Source of the DNA: Bordetella sp. 02P26C-1
GTDB lineage: Bacteria; Pseudomonadota; Gammaproteobacteria; Burkholderiales; Burkholderiaceae_B
NCBI RefSeq assembly: GCF_009763255.1
Contig: NZ_WSJB01000010.1
Location: forward strand, 62,001-126,000
DNA length: 64,000 nt
Reading direction: 5' to 3'
The translations under genes were made by a program, and so were the position numbers. The notes under the pieces are model-generated. The model was given only the letters and a program-made list of their open reading frames with translations, was not told where the DNA came from and did no database searches. Positions 1 through 9,633 of the stretch are shown here, one piece after another. Each line of letters starts with the position of its first letter. Positions within the stretch are counted from its first letter, which is position 1.

Positions 1-90
1 GGCTTGCGTCAGATTGCATTTCGCCGCCGCGGCTTTGAAGCTGCGCAGCTGCGCCACCCAAATAAAGGTCTCCAGGAATCGTACATTCAC
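1..90 (-). CDS. LysR-family transcriptional regulator, N-terminus only (cut by window edge)
   Basis: Read on the minus strand from a GTG at 90-88, the first 30 codons give MNVRFLETFIWVAQLRSFKA followed by AAAKCNLTQA. This is the typical opening of the LysR helix-turn-helix (RFLETF.WVA...SF.AAA..LN.TQA). The gene runs off the left edge, so the effector domain is not visible. It is divergent from the TRAP transporter operon starting at 288, the usual arrangement for a LysR regulator and its target, so control of the TRAP/SDR/hydrolase operon is a reasonable inference. The GTG start was chosen because the LysR similarity begins there; a purine-rich stretch lies just upstream. Confidence 0.8.
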   Translation of the reverse strand, partial: MNVRFLETFIWVAQLRSFKAAAAKCNLTQA

Positions 91-287
91 GGCGTTTTTC
101 CCGCCCCGAAGTGAGGCATCAAGCATTTCCGGGGGTAGTTTATTCCAACTTTTAGTTATCGTTGACGCCCGTCATTGCTACGTCATTACAGGTTTCATTA
201 ACTTTTTCTTATCTCACAGATCGAAAAAAAAAGTTTGTTGACATCTCGACGCAATGTGAAAATGCGCCTTCCGATTAGGGGAATGCT
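91..287. promoter_or_regulatory. Divergent LysR / TRAP operon intergenic region with a -35-like TTGACA
   Basis: This region lies between the LysR start and the TRAP receptor start and is markedly AT-rich near 190-235. A perfect TTGACA lies at 238-243, but no clean -10 follows at 16-18 bases; only AT-rich sequence (around 255-262) is present. This would fit an activator-dependent promoter. The ribosome binding site for the receptor is AGGGGA at about 279-284. I did not find an unambiguous T-N11-A LysR site by eye. Confidence 0.4.
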
Positions 288-1298
288 ATGAAAAAGATAT
301 CTCGTCTGGCCGCGTTCTGCGGCGTCGCCTGCAGCATGTTGTTCGCCTCCCAAACGGTGTCGGCGGCCAAGGTAAAGTGGGATCTGACCAACGACTACCA
401 AGCCTCTTCGCTTTCCGGTCAGATGGACCAAATGTTTGCGAAGAAGGTCAACGAGCTGACCGACGGGCGCGTGACGGTCAACGTTCACCTCGGCGGATCG
501 CTGGGCTATAAGTCGGCCGACGCGCTGGATGCCGTGGAAACCGGCGCGGTTCAGATCGCCGACTCGTCCAGCTCGTTCTGGGGCGGCCTGGATCCGCTGT
601 TCAAGCTGACCAGCATGCCGTTTGTCGTGTCGACGTATGAAGAAGCCCGTATTCTCTACGATGTGGCGCGTCCTTATTACGAGAAGGCGCTGCTCGAGCG
701 TAATCAATACCTGCTCTATGTGATCCCATGGGCTCCGTCGGGTCTGTGGACGCGTAAGCCGATCAACAACCAAGCCGATCTGGCGAACCTGCGTATTCGC
801 ACGTACGATCCGAACGGTATCGTCGCGCTGCGTGCCATTGGCGCCGCTCCGTTGCAAACGCCGATCGGCGATGTGATGCCCATGCTGGCGACCAACGCGC
901 TCGACGGTGTGTTGACGGCGGCCGAAGGCGGCGCGGTGCTGAAGTTCTGGGAACAGCTTCCCCATTACACCGCCATCAACTACGCCATGTCCTTGCAGAT
1001 CGCCGCGATCAACAAAGACGCGTTCGACGATCTGTCGGAAGCTGATCGCAAGGCCGTCATGCAGGCCGCGAAAGACACCGAGGACTTCGGTTGGAACGAG
1101 TTGAAGGCACGCGAAGTGGCGACCTACGAACTCATGCGCAAGAACAACGTGACGATCGCCACGGAAATCGATCCCGCCTTCATGAACGCATTGCGCGACA
1201 CCAGCAAGACGATTCAGGAAAGCTGGTTGAAGGAAACGGGCGAGCGCGGCCAGAAGATCCTCAGCGACTTCAACGCGCGTAAAGCCGCAGCGAAGTAA
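288..1298 (+). CDS. TRAP transporter substrate-binding protein (DctP family)
   Basis: Periplasmic receptor of a TRAP transporter, delivering an organic acid to the QM membrane subunits encoded next. The 336-residue product has a Sec signal peptide (KK then a hydrophobic core, cleavage near VSA at 24-26). It shows the DctP fold landmarks: an N-terminal KW.L.NDY strand, the LG.KSADALDAVETGA segment, and the LRIRTYD segment that carries the arginine used by the family to bind a carboxylate. Length is normal for the family. It is first in an operon with the small and large permeases, an SDR and an alpha/beta hydrolase. The substrate cannot be read from the sequence. Confidence 0.93.
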   Translation: MKKISRLAAFCGVACSMLFASQTVSAAKVKWDLTNDYQASSLSGQMDQMFAKKVNELTDGRVTVNVHLGGSLGYKSADALDAVETGAVQIADSSSSFWGGLDPLFKLTSMPFVVSTYEEARILYDVARPYYEKALLERNQYLLYVIPWAPSGLWTRKPINNQADLANLRIRTYDPNGIVALRAIGAAPLQTPIGDVMPMLATNALDGVLTAAEGGAVLKFWEQLPHYTAINYAMSLQIAAINKDAFDDLSEADRKAVMQAAKDTEDFGWNELKAREVATYELMRKNNVTIATEIDPAFMNALRDTSKTIQESWLKETGERGQKILSDFNARKAAAK

Positions 1299-1389
1299 CG
1301 CCTCATTGATGTTGTGTGTCCATGCACGGGATATCCCGGTGCATGGGCAGCACGGGCATCCCGATTTTTCTTTCCTTCAAGCGACTCCG

Positions 1390-1905
1390 ATGAAATTCAT
1401 CTTGACGATCGCGGATCGAGCCTCCGCGCTCGCCGCTGGGCTCGCGTCCGTGTTATTGGTTTTAATGGTCGCGCACACGGTACTCGAAATCGCGCTGCGT
1501 ACCGTTGGTATGTCCACCCATGTGCTCGATGAGCTCGTGGGATATGAACTGGCGGCCATGGTTTTCTTGGGCTTAGGACAGGCGCTCAGACAAGGCGCTC
1601 TCATCCGCGTGGATATCCTCCTCTCGAAGCTGCGCGGACGTGCGCGCCGGGCTGTCGAGGCGTTGGGCGCCTTTCTGAGCCTGCTGGCTGTCGGCTTCCT
1701 GTGCTACTACTTTTACCTAGCCATCACGCGTTTTCTCGCGCGCGGAACACTGAGCAATTCGGTGATCGCGGTGCCGCTTTGGATTCCCAATACGATCATT
1801 ATGGTCGGTCTGATCATTTTCGGGTTGCAGCTCATCGCCTATCTATTGCGCATGATCAGCGGCGATGCCTCGATCGAGGAACCCAGTCATGCAGAAGTGC
1901 TGTAG
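1390..1905 (+). CDS. TRAP transporter small permease (DctQ-like)
   Basis: Small membrane subunit of the TRAP system, 171 residues with four predicted membrane segments (about 13-33, 48-66, 88-108 and 130-150). The DctQ pattern is visible in the central LGLGQALRQGALIRVDIL stretch. The frame is open from 1306, but the internal ATG at 1390 (MKFILTIADR) gives a normal DctQ N-terminus without the hydrophilic extension, so I prefer it. It ends 9 bases before the large permease. It should pair with the DctM subunit to import the ligand bound by the upstream receptor. Confidence 0.9.
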   Translation: MKFILTIADRASALAAGLASVLLVLMVAHTVLEIALRTVGMSTHVLDELVGYELAAMVFLGLGQALRQGALIRVDILLSKLRGRARRAVEALGAFLSLLAVGFLCYYFYLAITRFLARGTLSNSVIAVPLWIPNTIIMVGLIIFGLQLIAYLLRMISGDASIEEPSHAEVL

Positions 1906-1914
1906 GAGCCGCAC

Positions 1915-3216
1915 ATGAATGAATTGCTAACCGGCGGCATCATGCTGCTGTTGCTGGTGCTATATCTCGGGCTCGGGGTATGGATCTTCATGGGGCTGAT
2001 TCTGGTATCGGCGACCGCCCTGTATTTCGTGGCCGATTTCTCGCTCACGCGCATCGGATTTAGCCTACAGACCATCGTGTGGTCCAGCTCCACGCGTTGG
2101 GAGTTGGCGGCATTGCCCATGTTCATCTGGATGGGCGAGCTGATGTATCGCACCGATATATCCGAACGCTTGTTCCGGGGCCTCGCACCGTTGGTGTCGA
2201 TGCTGCCTGGCCGTCTGCTGCACGTTAACGTGTTGGGTTGCACGCTGTTTGCCGCCATCAGCGGCTCTAGTAGTGCGACCACGGCGACTGTCGGCAAGAT
2301 CACCATCAAGAACCTGAAGGAACGCGGTTATTCCGAGAAGCTTGCAATCGGATCGCTGGCCGGCGCGGGCAGCCTGGGACTGCTTATCCCGCCCTCTGTC
2401 GTGCTGATTATTTTTGGGGTCGTGGGCGAAGTCTCGATCTCGAAGTTGTTCATGGCGGGCGTGCTGCCGGGGCTGATGACGGCGGCGTTCTATGTCATAT
2501 ACGTCATGATCGTCTCGTCAACCGGCAAGAATGCCGTGCCGCCGGCACCGAAGTATTCTTGGCGCGACCGAATTCGCGGGCTTTATGACATTTCCCCGAT
2601 TGTCGCGCTCGTCGCGCTCATCATGGGTGGCTTGTATAGCGGTGTGGTGTCCCCTTCGGAAGCGGGCGCGGCTTCCGTTGCGGTGAGCTTGCTCTACATC
2701 CTGCTGTCGGGCCAGTTCAGCATTCGCCTGATGCGCGAGTCGCTTGCCTCCACGGTCAACATTTCGTCCATGCTGTGCGCCATCATTATCGCGGCGAATT
2801 TTCTATCGACTGCGATGGGGTATCTGCACGTTCCTGCCAGCATTGCCAACGGTATCGCGTCGCTGGACCTGAATCCGTATGTGCTGATCCTGGTGCTCGC
2901 ATTGTTCTTTACGCTGCTGGGGCTGTTCCTGGAAGGCGTTTCCATCACCGTGATGACCTTGCCCATCACGTTGCCGCTGGTCGTGCAGGCGGGCTTCGAT
3001 CCCGTGTGGTTCGGCGTGTTCCTGGTGATCGCAGTGGAGATGGCGACCATTACGCCGCCGGTGGGTTTTAACCTGTTTATTCTGCAGGGCTTGACCGACA
3101 AGAGCCTCGGTTATGTGGCCCGCGCGGCATTGCCGTTCTTCCTCATTATGCTTTTAAGCGGAGTCCTGATCACGATCTTCCCCGAGATCGCGCTGTGGCT
3201 CACGCGTTCCATGTAA
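1915..3216 (+). CDS. TRAP transporter large permease (DctM-like)
   Basis: Large ion-coupled membrane subunit of the TRAP transporter, 433 residues with about 12 hydrophobic segments. Family signatures include ISGSSSATTATVGKI near residue 115, GSLGLLIPPSVVLI near 152, and the C-terminal EMATITPPVGFNLFILQG motif. Length is normal for DctM. It starts 9 bases after the small permease stop and is followed 22 bases later by the SDR gene. Sodium- or proton-coupled import is known for the family; the ligand is unknown. Confidence 0.95.
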   Translation: MNELLTGGIMLLLLVLYLGLGVWIFMGLILVSATALYFVADFSLTRIGFSLQTIVWSSSTRWELAALPMFIWMGELMYRTDISERLFRGLAPLVSMLPGRLLHVNVLGCTLFAAISGSSSATTATVGKITIKNLKERGYSEKLAIGSLAGAGSLGLLIPPSVVLIIFGVVGEVSISKLFMAGVLPGLMTAAFYVIYVMIVSSTGKNAVPPAPKYSWRDRIRGLYDISPIVALVALIMGGLYSGVVSPSEAGAASVAVSLLYILLSGQFSIRLMRESLASTVNISSMLCAIIIAANFLSTAMGYLHVPASIANGIASLDLNPYVLILVLALFFTLLGLFLEGVSITVMTLPITLPLVVQAGFDPVWFGVFLVIAVEMATITPPVGFNLFILQGLTDKSLGYVARAALPFFLIMLLSGVLITIFPEIALWLTRSM

Positions 3217-3238
3217 ACCGATTCTGGAAGTATTGATC

Positions 3239-3991
3239 ATGAGATTACAAGACAAAGTAGCCTTCATCACTGGCGCTGGTACCGGCATCGGTCAGGCGAT
3301 CGCGCAACAATACGCGCAACAAGGCGCGGCCGTCGCCGTCATTGAGAAAAACGCGGAAAACGGCCGCAAAACCGCCGACGCAATCAACGCAGCCGGTGGC
3401 CGTGCGCTGTTTATCGAAACGGACGTGACCGATGAAAAGCAAGTCGCTCACGCGGTGGCGGAAACGGTTCGTACGTTTGGCAAGCTGGATATCCTGGTCA
3501 ACAACGCCGGCGGTTCGCTGCCGCAGGATGGCCCGGTGACCGAGGTCGACAACGACACCTTCTGGAAGACGATCAATCTCGATCTGTTCGGGACGTGGCT
3601 GTGCTGCCGTTATGCCGTGCCGGAAATCGTCGCTGCCGGTGGCGGATCGGTGATCAACATCGTGTCGTTCTATGGCTTGGTGGGCTCGCCCTCGCGTTCG
3701 GCATACTCCACGGCGAAAGGCGGCGTGATTGCGCTCACGCGCACCATGGCGGTCGACTACGCGCCGAAGAAGATTCGGGTCAACGGTATTGCTCCCGGCA
3801 CGACGCTGACCGAGCGCTCGCGCAAGCTGGTCGATACGATCCCTGCCCTGGGCGTTCTGAAAGGACAGCACTTGCTGGGTCTTCTGGAACCCGAAGACAT
3901 CGCACACACCGCGGTGTACCTCGGCTCTGACGAATCGGCGCGTACCACCGGTCAGATCTTTTCGATCGATAGCGGTCTGACGGCACAGTAG
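3239..3991 (+). CDS. Short-chain dehydrogenase/reductase (SDR)
   Basis: NAD(P)-dependent classical SDR of 250 residues. Visible motifs are the cofactor-binding TGAGTGIG near residue 11, NNAGG near 89, a catalytic Ser followed by YSTAK near 158-162, and the C-terminal GQIFSIDSG typical of the FabG-like group. The ATG at 3239 is preferred over a TTG two codons upstream. It lies between the TRAP permease and an alpha/beta hydrolase in one transcription unit, so it probably oxidises or reduces the imported compound or its product. The substrate cannot be assigned. Confidence 0.9.
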   Translation: MRLQDKVAFITGAGTGIGQAIAQQYAQQGAAVAVIEKNAENGRKTADAINAAGGRALFIETDVTDEKQVAHAVAETVRTFGKLDILVNNAGGSLPQDGPVTEVDNDTFWKTINLDLFGTWLCCRYAVPEIVAAGGGSVINIVSFYGLVGSPSRSAYSTAKGGVIALTRTMAVDYAPKKIRVNGIAPGTTLTERSRKLVDTIPALGVLKGQHLLGLLEPEDIAHTAVYLGSDESARTTGQIFSIDSGLTAQ

Positions 3992-3998
3992 GGTACGT

Positions 3999-5027
3999 AT
4001 GGGGCTGCGATTGGATACGACGTCCGGCGATTATGAAATCTTCCGGGCAGGCGACTTTCGTCTGCAATCAGGCGAGGTTCTACCGGACGCGCGCATTGCG
4101 TTCAAGACTGCCGGTCGGCTCAATGCGCGAGGCGATAACGCGATCGTTTATCCCACCTCGTATGCAACGCGCCATACCGATATCGAGTGGATGGTCGGCC
4201 CGGGGCGTGCGCTGGATACCGACCACTATTACGTGGTCATTCCGAACATGCTCGGCAATGGCTTGTCCAGCTCGCCGAGCAATACCGACGCGGCGTGTTT
4301 CCCGGCTGTGTCGGTGCTGGATAACGTGGTGCTTCAGCATGAGTTGTTGTTCGAGCAACTAGGCGTGCGGCGCTTGGCCTTGGCCGTGGGGTTTTCCATG
4401 GGTGCGCAGCAAGCGTATCAATGGGCCGCGGCCTATCCCGAGAAAGTGGCGTGTCTGGCAGCGATTTGCGGGACGGCGCGTACCACGCGTCACAACTTTG
4501 TGTTCCTCGAAGGCGTCAAGGCCGCGCTGACAGGCGATCCCACATGGAACGGCGAGCAATTCGTCGGCCGTGCCGAACGCGGTCTAAAGGCGATGGCGCG
4601 CGTGTATGCGGGATGGGGACTGTCGCAGGCCTTTTATCGGCACGAGCTGTATAAAGGCATCGGATACGCCAACCCGGAGGAGTTCATCGTCAACGACTGG
4701 GAACGTTTCTTCGGTCGTCATGATGCCAATGACCTGCTGGCCATGCTGCACACATGGCAACGCACAGACATCAGCGACAATCCCCTATACGGTAAAGACC
4801 TGCCCCGCGCGCTCGGTTCGATCCAGGCCAAGAGCTTGATCATGCCGAGCCGTACGGATTTGTATTTCACCGTGCCCGATATCGAGGCCGAGGCGAGCAT
4901 GATTCCCGATGCCAGGATGCAAGTCATCGAGACCGATTGGGGCCATCGTGTGAATAATCCCAAGCAGAATCCTCGCGACGCGGATTTTGTGCAGGATCGT
5001 ATCCGCGAATTGCTTGCGGCTGTGTGA
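3999..5027 (+). CDS. Alpha/beta hydrolase of the homoserine O-acetyltransferase (MetX)-like family
   Basis: The 342-residue protein has the MetX-like layout: an N-terminal strand pair, the nucleophile elbow GFSMGAQQAYQWA near residue 131-143, and C-terminal catalytic candidates in PSRTDLYF (Asp) and DWGHRVNN (His). True MetX proteins belong to methionine synthesis, but this copy lies in a TRAP/SDR operon. It is therefore more likely an esterase, hydrolase or acyltransferase acting on the imported substrate. It begins 7 bases after the SDR stop and is the last gene before a strong hairpin. Confidence 0.8.
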   Translation: MGLRLDTTSGDYEIFRAGDFRLQSGEVLPDARIAFKTAGRLNARGDNAIVYPTSYATRHTDIEWMVGPGRALDTDHYYVVIPNMLGNGLSSSPSNTDAACFPAVSVLDNVVLQHELLFEQLGVRRLALAVGFSMGAQQAYQWAAAYPEKVACLAAICGTARTTRHNFVFLEGVKAALTGDPTWNGEQFVGRAERGLKAMARVYAGWGLSQAFYRHELYKGIGYANPEEFIVNDWERFFGRHDANDLLAMLHTWQRTDISDNPLYGKDLPRALGSIQAKSLIMPSRTDLYFTVPDIEAEASMIPDARMQVIETDWGHRVNNPKQNPRDADFVQDRIRELLAAV

Positions 5028-5110
5028 GCGGGGCGCAGCTCGCGCAATCGGTATCGACGCTACTGTGAACGCTGTGCCTATCACCGGGCAGAGTTGCTGC
5101 CCTCATAACG

Positions 5111-5152
5111 TTCAGGGCCTGTATCCCTACGATTAGGAATACAGGCCCTGAA
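5111..5152. terminator. Perfect 14-bp inverted repeat between convergent genes
   Basis: TTCAGGGCCTGTAT at 5111-5124 is exactly complementary to 5139-5152, with a 14-base loop. It lies between the end of the TRAP operon (+) and the end of the oxoprolinase gene (-), where a bidirectional terminator would be expected. No long T-run follows on either strand, so termination efficiency is uncertain. Confidence 0.6.
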
Positions 5153-5226
5153 TCTTATGCACGGGGCATCACGTGGGGGATGTCCGACCCCGCCATCAGC
5201 GTCAGTCGGACATTCTGGCGCAACGC

Positions 5227-8200
5227 TTATACCGCGCCGTATCCACCACCTCCCGGCGTTTCCACGACAAACACATCACCCGCACGCAACTGCGCGCTAT
5301 CCTGCGCTGCCAGCTCTTCAACCGTTCCATCCGCACGCTCGATGTAGTTGCGGCCGACCATCGCCGGGCTACCGCCCGCCAAGCCAAACGGCGCATACAC
5401 GCGATTGTTCGACAGAATGGCCGCCGTCATGTCCTCGAGGAAGCGCATGCGGCGAATGCCACCGTCGCCGCCGCGATAACGGCCCGCGCCGCCCGAACCG
5501 TGACGGATCTCGTACGACTCAAGACGCACGGGGAAGCGCAGCTCCAGCACTTCAGGGTCGGTCAGACGAGAGTTTGTCATATGAGCCTGAACCACCGACG
5601 TACCCGCGAAACCTTCGTCATGGGGTCCCGCGGCATCGATGCGCATTGGACCCGCACCCGTGCCGCCCGAGATGGTCTCGTAGTACTGATAACGCGCGTT
5701 CCCGAACGTGAAGTTGTTCATCGTGCCCTGGCTCGCGGCCAGCACGCCCAGCGCGCCATACAGCGCGTTGACGATACACATCGACGTTTCGACGTTACCC
5801 GCTACGACCGAGGCCGGCGGATTTGGGCGCAGCATCGAACCCTCGGGGATGATGATCTCGATGGGCTTCAAGCACCCCGCGTTCAACGGAATGTCGTCAT
5901 CGACCATGGTGCGGAACACATACAGCACGGCGGCAACCGCAATCGCGCCAGGCGCGTTGAAGTTGTTATCCAGCTGTGCGGACGTGCCCGTGAAATCGAC
6001 CACGGCCGTACGCGCTTCGCGGTTCACGCTGACGGCGACGCGAATGACCGCGCCGTTATCCAAGGGGTACTCGAACTTGCCGTCCTTCAACACCGAGATC
6101 ACGCGACGCACGGCTTCTTCGGCATTGTCTTGCACGTGGCCCATATAGGCGCGCACGACATCCAGACCGAAGTGATCGCACATGCGCAGCAGTTCCTGCA
6201 CGCCCTTCTCGTTAGCGGCGATCTGCGCGTGCAAGTCGGCGATGTTTTGATCCGGGTTACGCGCGGGCCAGCGGCCCGAGGCCAGGATTTCGCGTGCAGC
6301 GGCATCGCGGAACTCGCCATTGCGCACCAGTTGGAAGTTGGTGAACAGCACACCTTCGTCTTCGACAGTCTTGGAATCCGGCGGCATGGAGCCCGGCGTG
6401 GTGCCGCCGATATCGGCGTGGTGGCCACGCGATCCAACAAAGAACAGGATCTCGTTGCCTTCACGATCGAACACCGGCGTGATGACGGTGACATCGGGCA
6501 AGTGCGTGCCGCCGTGATAGGGATCATTCACCACATACGCGTCGCCCGGCTGCATGCGGCCAGCGTTGGCGTTCATGATGGTTTTGATCGACTCGCCCAT
6601 CGATCCTAGATGCACCGGCATGTGCGGAGCGTTGGCAATCAGATTGCCTTCGGCGTCAAAGATCGCGCAAGAGAAGTCCAGGCGTTCCTTGATGTTGACC
6701 GAGTAAGCCGTGTTCTGCAGGCGATAGCCCATCTGTTCGGCAATGGACATGAAGAGGTTGTTGAACACCTCCAGCATGACCGGATCGGCCTGAGTGCCCA
6801 CGGCACGACGTTCCGGACGTGCCTCGACGCGCTTGAGCACGATGTGATCGAGCTGCGTCAGTTCTGCCTGCCAGCCGGGTTCAACAATGGTCGTCTGGTT
6901 CGGCTCGGAGATGATCGCGGGTCCCGGGATGACATCACCCGGAATCAGATCCGCACGCACATACAGCGGCGTATCGCGCCATGCGCCCTGCCCGTACATC
7001 TGCACGGTTTCGCGCGCAGCGAGTGCGGTGTCGCGGGTGCGCGTTTCTGGTTGCTCCGTCGCCGGTTCGCCGCCGCCGGTTGCTTCGACCGAAATGGTCT
7101 CGACCACGAGTTCACGACCGGGCATCAAGAACGAATAACGCTGACGATAAGCGGCCTCGAAGTCCTTTTGAACTTGCTCGATGTCCGCGAACGCGACCTC
7201 CAGTGCGGTGTCGGTGCCTCGGTATTTCAGGTGCAGACGACGCAATACACGGATCTGATCTTGCGGCACATGCTGACGTTCCAGCTCGCCTTGAGCTTGT
7301 GCGGCCAGCTCGTCGAGCTCGCTTTGCAGTTCAGCCATCAATGCTGCGTCGAGTACTTTCTCCACGCTCTTTTGACGCATATCCGTCTGATCGGCCAAGC
7401 CCATGCCATAGGCCGACAGCACGCCGCCCAAGGGGTGCGCGAAAACCGTCGTCATGCCCAACGCGTCGGCAACCAAGCAAGCGTGTTGACCACCCGCGCC
7501 ACCGAACACGGTCAACGCGTATTCGGTCACATCATGGCCGCGCTGCACCGAGATGCGCTTGATGGCTTCGGCCATATTGCCCACGGCGATTTCGAGGAAG
7601 CCTTCGGCCAGTTGCTCAGGCGTCATCTCGCGGCCGGTGGCCGTGCGGATTTCGTCAGACATCGCGGTAAAGCGCTCGCGTACGACGTCGGCATCCAGCG
7701 GCTGATCGGCCTGCGGGCCAAAGACACGCGGGAAGTAATCTGGCTGAATCTTGCCAAGCAAGACGTTGCAGTCCGTCACGGCCAACGGGCCGCCACGGCG
7801 ATAGCACGCCGGGCCGGGGTTGGCGCCAGCCGAATCCGGGCCCACGCGCAGACGCGCGCCATCGAAATGCAGGATCGATCCACCGCCCGCGGCCACGGTA
7901 TGGATGCTCATCATCGGCGCACGCATGCGCACGCCAGCGACTTGCGTATCGAACTCGCGCTCGAATTCACCCGCATAGTGCGACACATCGGTGGACGTGC
8001 CACCCATATCGAATCCGATGATGCGATTAAAGCCAGCCAGCTCGCTGGTGCGAACCATGCCGACAATGCCGCCCGCCGGGCCGGACAGAATGGCGTCCTT
8101 GCCGCGGAAGCGATGCGCATCGGTCAAGCCACCGCTGGATTGCATGAACATCAGGCGGATGCCGGGCAATTCGCTCGCCACCCGATCGACATAGCGCTTC

Positions 8201-8850
8201 AAGATGGGCGACAGATACGCATCGACCACCGTGGTGTCGCCACGCGAGACATACTTGATCAACGGACTGACTTCGTGCGAGGCCGATACCTGCGTGAACC
8301 CGATCTCGCGCGCGATGTCGGCGGCGCGTTTTTCATGTGCAGGCGCGTACCAAGCGTGCAAGAACACGACGGCGACCGAACGCACGCCATCGTCATAGAC
8401 ACGCTGCAGATTCTCGCGCAGAGCGGCTTCGTCCAATGGACGTACCACTTCGCCTTTGGCGTCCATGCGCTCATCGGCTTCGACCACGGACTCGTACAGC
8501 AATTCGGGCAAGACGATGTTGCGATCAAAGAGGCGCGGACGGTTCTGATACGCGATGCGCAGCCCGTCGCGGAAACCCTTGGTGGTCACCAGAACGGTAC
8601 GCTCGCCTTTGCGCTCCAGCAGCGCATTGGTCGCGACCGTGGTGCCCATCTTCACGCATTCGACTTGATCGGCGGGTACGGGCTGTCCGGGCGCGATGCC
8701 CAGCAGTTTACGGATCCCGGCAACGGCCGCATCGCGATACTGCTCGGGGTTTTCCGACAGCACTTTCGCGGTGGTGGTGGTCCCATCGGGGCGTCGCGCC
8801 ACGATGTCGGTAAACGTACCCCCACGATCAATCCAGAATTGCCATTTCAT
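5227..8850 (-). CDS. Fused hydantoinase A/B family protein, probable ATP-dependent 5-oxoprolinase
   Basis: This 1207-residue protein joins a HyuA half (from [18 protein letters not shown] at the N-terminus, with the actin-like [18 protein letters not shown] near 270) to a HyuB half (from about residue 680, with [13 protein letters not shown]-like and [14 protein letters not shown] segments, ending in [10 protein letters not shown]). This single-chain layout and length match 5-oxoprolinases, which open 5-oxoproline to glutamate using ATP. Relatives act on hydantoins or acetone, so the substrate is inferred from architecture. The ATG at 8850 is the natural start. A MarR-like gene lies immediately upstream on the same strand. 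Confidence 0.85.
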   Translation of the reverse strand: MKWQFWIDRGGTFTDIVARRPDGTTTTAKVLSENPEQYRDAAVAGIRKLLGIAPGQPVPADQVECVKMGTTVATNALLERKGERTVLVTTKGFRDGLRIAYQNRPRLFDRNIVLPELLYESVVEADERMDAKGEVVRPLDEAALRENLQRVYDDGVRSVAVVFLHAWYAPAHEKRAADIAREIGFTQVSASHEVSPLIKYVSRGDTTVVDAYLSPILKRYVDRVASELPGIRLMFMQSSGGLTDAHRFRGKDAILSGPAGGIVGMVRTSELAGFNRIIGFDMGGTSTDVSHYAGEFEREFDTQVAGVRMRAPMMSIHTVAAGGGSILHFDGARLRVGPDSAGANPGPACYRRGGPLAVTDCNVLLGKIQPDYFPRVFGPQADQPLDADVVRERFTAMSDEIRTATGREMTPEQLAEGFLEIAVGNMAEAIKRISVQRGHDVTEYALTVFGGAGGQHACLVADALGMTTVFAHPLGGVLSAYGMGLADQTDMRQKSVEKVLDAALMAELQSELDELAAQAQGELERQHVPQDQIRVLRRLHLKYRGTDTALEVAFADIEQVQKDFEAAYRQRYSFLMPGRELVVETISVEATGGGEPATEQPETRTRDTALAARETVQMYGQGAWRDTPLYVRADLIPGDVIPGPAIISEPNQTTIVEPGWQAELTQLDHIVLKRVEARPERRAVGTQADPVMLEVFNNLFMSIAEQMGYRLQNTAYSVNIKERLDFSCAIFDAEGNLIANAPHMPVHLGSMGESIKTIMNANAGRMQPGDAYVVNDPYHGGTHLPDVTVITPVFDREGNEILFFVGSRGHHADIGGTTPGSMPPDSKTVEDEGVLFTNFQLVRNGEFRDAAAREILASGRWPARNPDQNIADLHAQIAANEKGVQELLRMCDHFGLDVVRAYMGHVQDNAEEAVRRVISVLKDGKFEYPLDNGAVIRVAVSVNREARTAVVDFTGTSAQLDNNFNAPGAIAVAAVLYVFRTMVDDDIPLNAGCLKPIEIIIPEGSMLRPNPPASVVAGNVETSMCIVNALYGALGVLAASQGTMNNFTFGNARYQYYETISGGTGAGPMRIDAAGPHDEGFAGTSVVQAHMTNSRLTDPEVLELRFPVRLESYEIRHGSGGAGRYRGGDGGIRRMRFLEDMTAAILSNNRVYAPFGLAGGSPAMVGRNYIERADGTVEELAAQDSAQLRAGDVFVVETPGGGGYGAV

Positions 8851-8935
8851 AAATAACCTCGACTACTAGAGGCCGCCGGGACGTATGTCGCACCGGTCGG
8901 TTGTTGCTGGCGGGGCAATACCCCGCGTGTTTGAA

Positions 8936-9463
8936 TCAAAGAGAGGTCGCCGCTCGCGCCGCCTGGTCGTACAAGCCGGATAGCGCCCGCAGCGTATGCG
9001 CCAGTTGGCGGCTGAATTCGAGTTCGCCGCCATTTGGCGCGGTCAAGCCCGTGGTCAGGCACTGTTCGCGGATCTCCCCATACCGTTTGATGATGGCCGC
9101 GCCTTCGGGCGTCACGCTATAGAAGACCTCCTTGCCATTGCGCTCGCCGCGCACCATGCCCATGCGGTCGAGTTTCTTGAGCGCATAGTTAACGATGTGG
9201 GTGTCTTCGATATTTAACGTGAAGCAGATATCGGCGAGCTTCTTCGCCCGCTGACGATGGTAGACGTGGTGAAACACCATGACGTCGGTTGGCGTCAGGT
9301 CCGGCAATCCGGCCGCGGCCATGCAGCGAACGATCCAGCGGTCGAAGGCATGGCTGGCGATCATAAGGCCGAATTCGACCTCCGACAGGTCGGGCGCACT
9401 ACCGTCGGCCAGATGTGCCGATGACGCGATAAGGGGAGACTTCATAGGCGAAAAATTGAGCAT
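8936..9463 (-). CDS. Winged-helix MarR-like transcriptional regulator
   Basis: The product is 175 residues, or about 169 if the second Met at 9445 is used. The core shows a MarR-type winged helix: LTPTDVMVFHHVYHR, then a recognition-helix region KLADICFTLNIEDTHIVNYALKKL, and a wing in GMVRGERNGKEVFYSVTPEG. The gene precedes the oxoprolinase gene on the same strand with an 85-base gap, so it may control that gene or itself. No ligand can be inferred. No convincing ribosome binding site precedes either start. Confidence 0.75.
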   Translation of the reverse strand: MLNFSPMKSPLIASSAHLADGSAPDLSEVEFGLMIASHAFDRWIVRCMAAAGLPDLTPTDVMVFHHVYHRQRAKKLADICFTLNIEDTHIVNYALKKLDRMGMVRGERNGKEVFYSVTPEGAAIIKRYGEIREQCLTTGLTAPNGGELEFSRQLAHTLRALSGLYDQAARAATSL

Positions 9464-9473
9464 CGTTTACGGA

Positions 9474-9502
9474 ATGCTATCAATTTGTCGATAATTCATC
9501 AA
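9474..9502 (-). promoter_or_regulatory. Sigma70-like promoter for the MarR-like gene
   Basis: On the minus strand TTGATG (9502-9497) and TAGCAT (9479-9474) are separated by 17 bases. Transcription would begin almost at the first candidate start of the regulator gene, which slightly favours the downstream ATG at 9445. Confidence 0.4.
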
Positions 9503-9546
9503 TAAAAATTCGGTGATACCGTAGGCCTTCCCGAGTTTCGAGCGCA

Positions 9547-9578
9547 AAAAACACCGGCCCTTGTGGCTAAAGGGCCGG
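9547..9578 (-). terminator. Rho-independent terminator of the TPP enzyme-EamA operon
   Basis: CCGGCCCTT (9554-9562) and AAGGGCCGG (9570-9578) form a 9-bp GC-rich stem with a 7-base loop. On the minus strand it is followed by GTGTTTTTTGC, a good U-tract. It lies about 55 bases after the EamA transporter stop. Confidence 0.85.
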
Positions 9579-9633
9579 CCTGCGTAAAGGTAAATCCACG
9601 CGGGAGTGAGCGTGATCGGCGTGGGTGTGCCCG

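Noticed and set aside
1306-1389. 28-codon N-terminal extension of the TRAP small permease
   Set aside because: The extension is hydrophilic and unlike DctQ proteins; the ATG at 1390 gives a normal membrane protein start.
5173-8856. Long open frames (478 and 748 codons) on the plus strand opposite the oxoprolinase gene
   Set aside because: They are composition shadows of a high-GC gene. They are rich in Arg/His/Ala with no family motifs, while the minus strand encodes a complete HyuA-HyuB protein.
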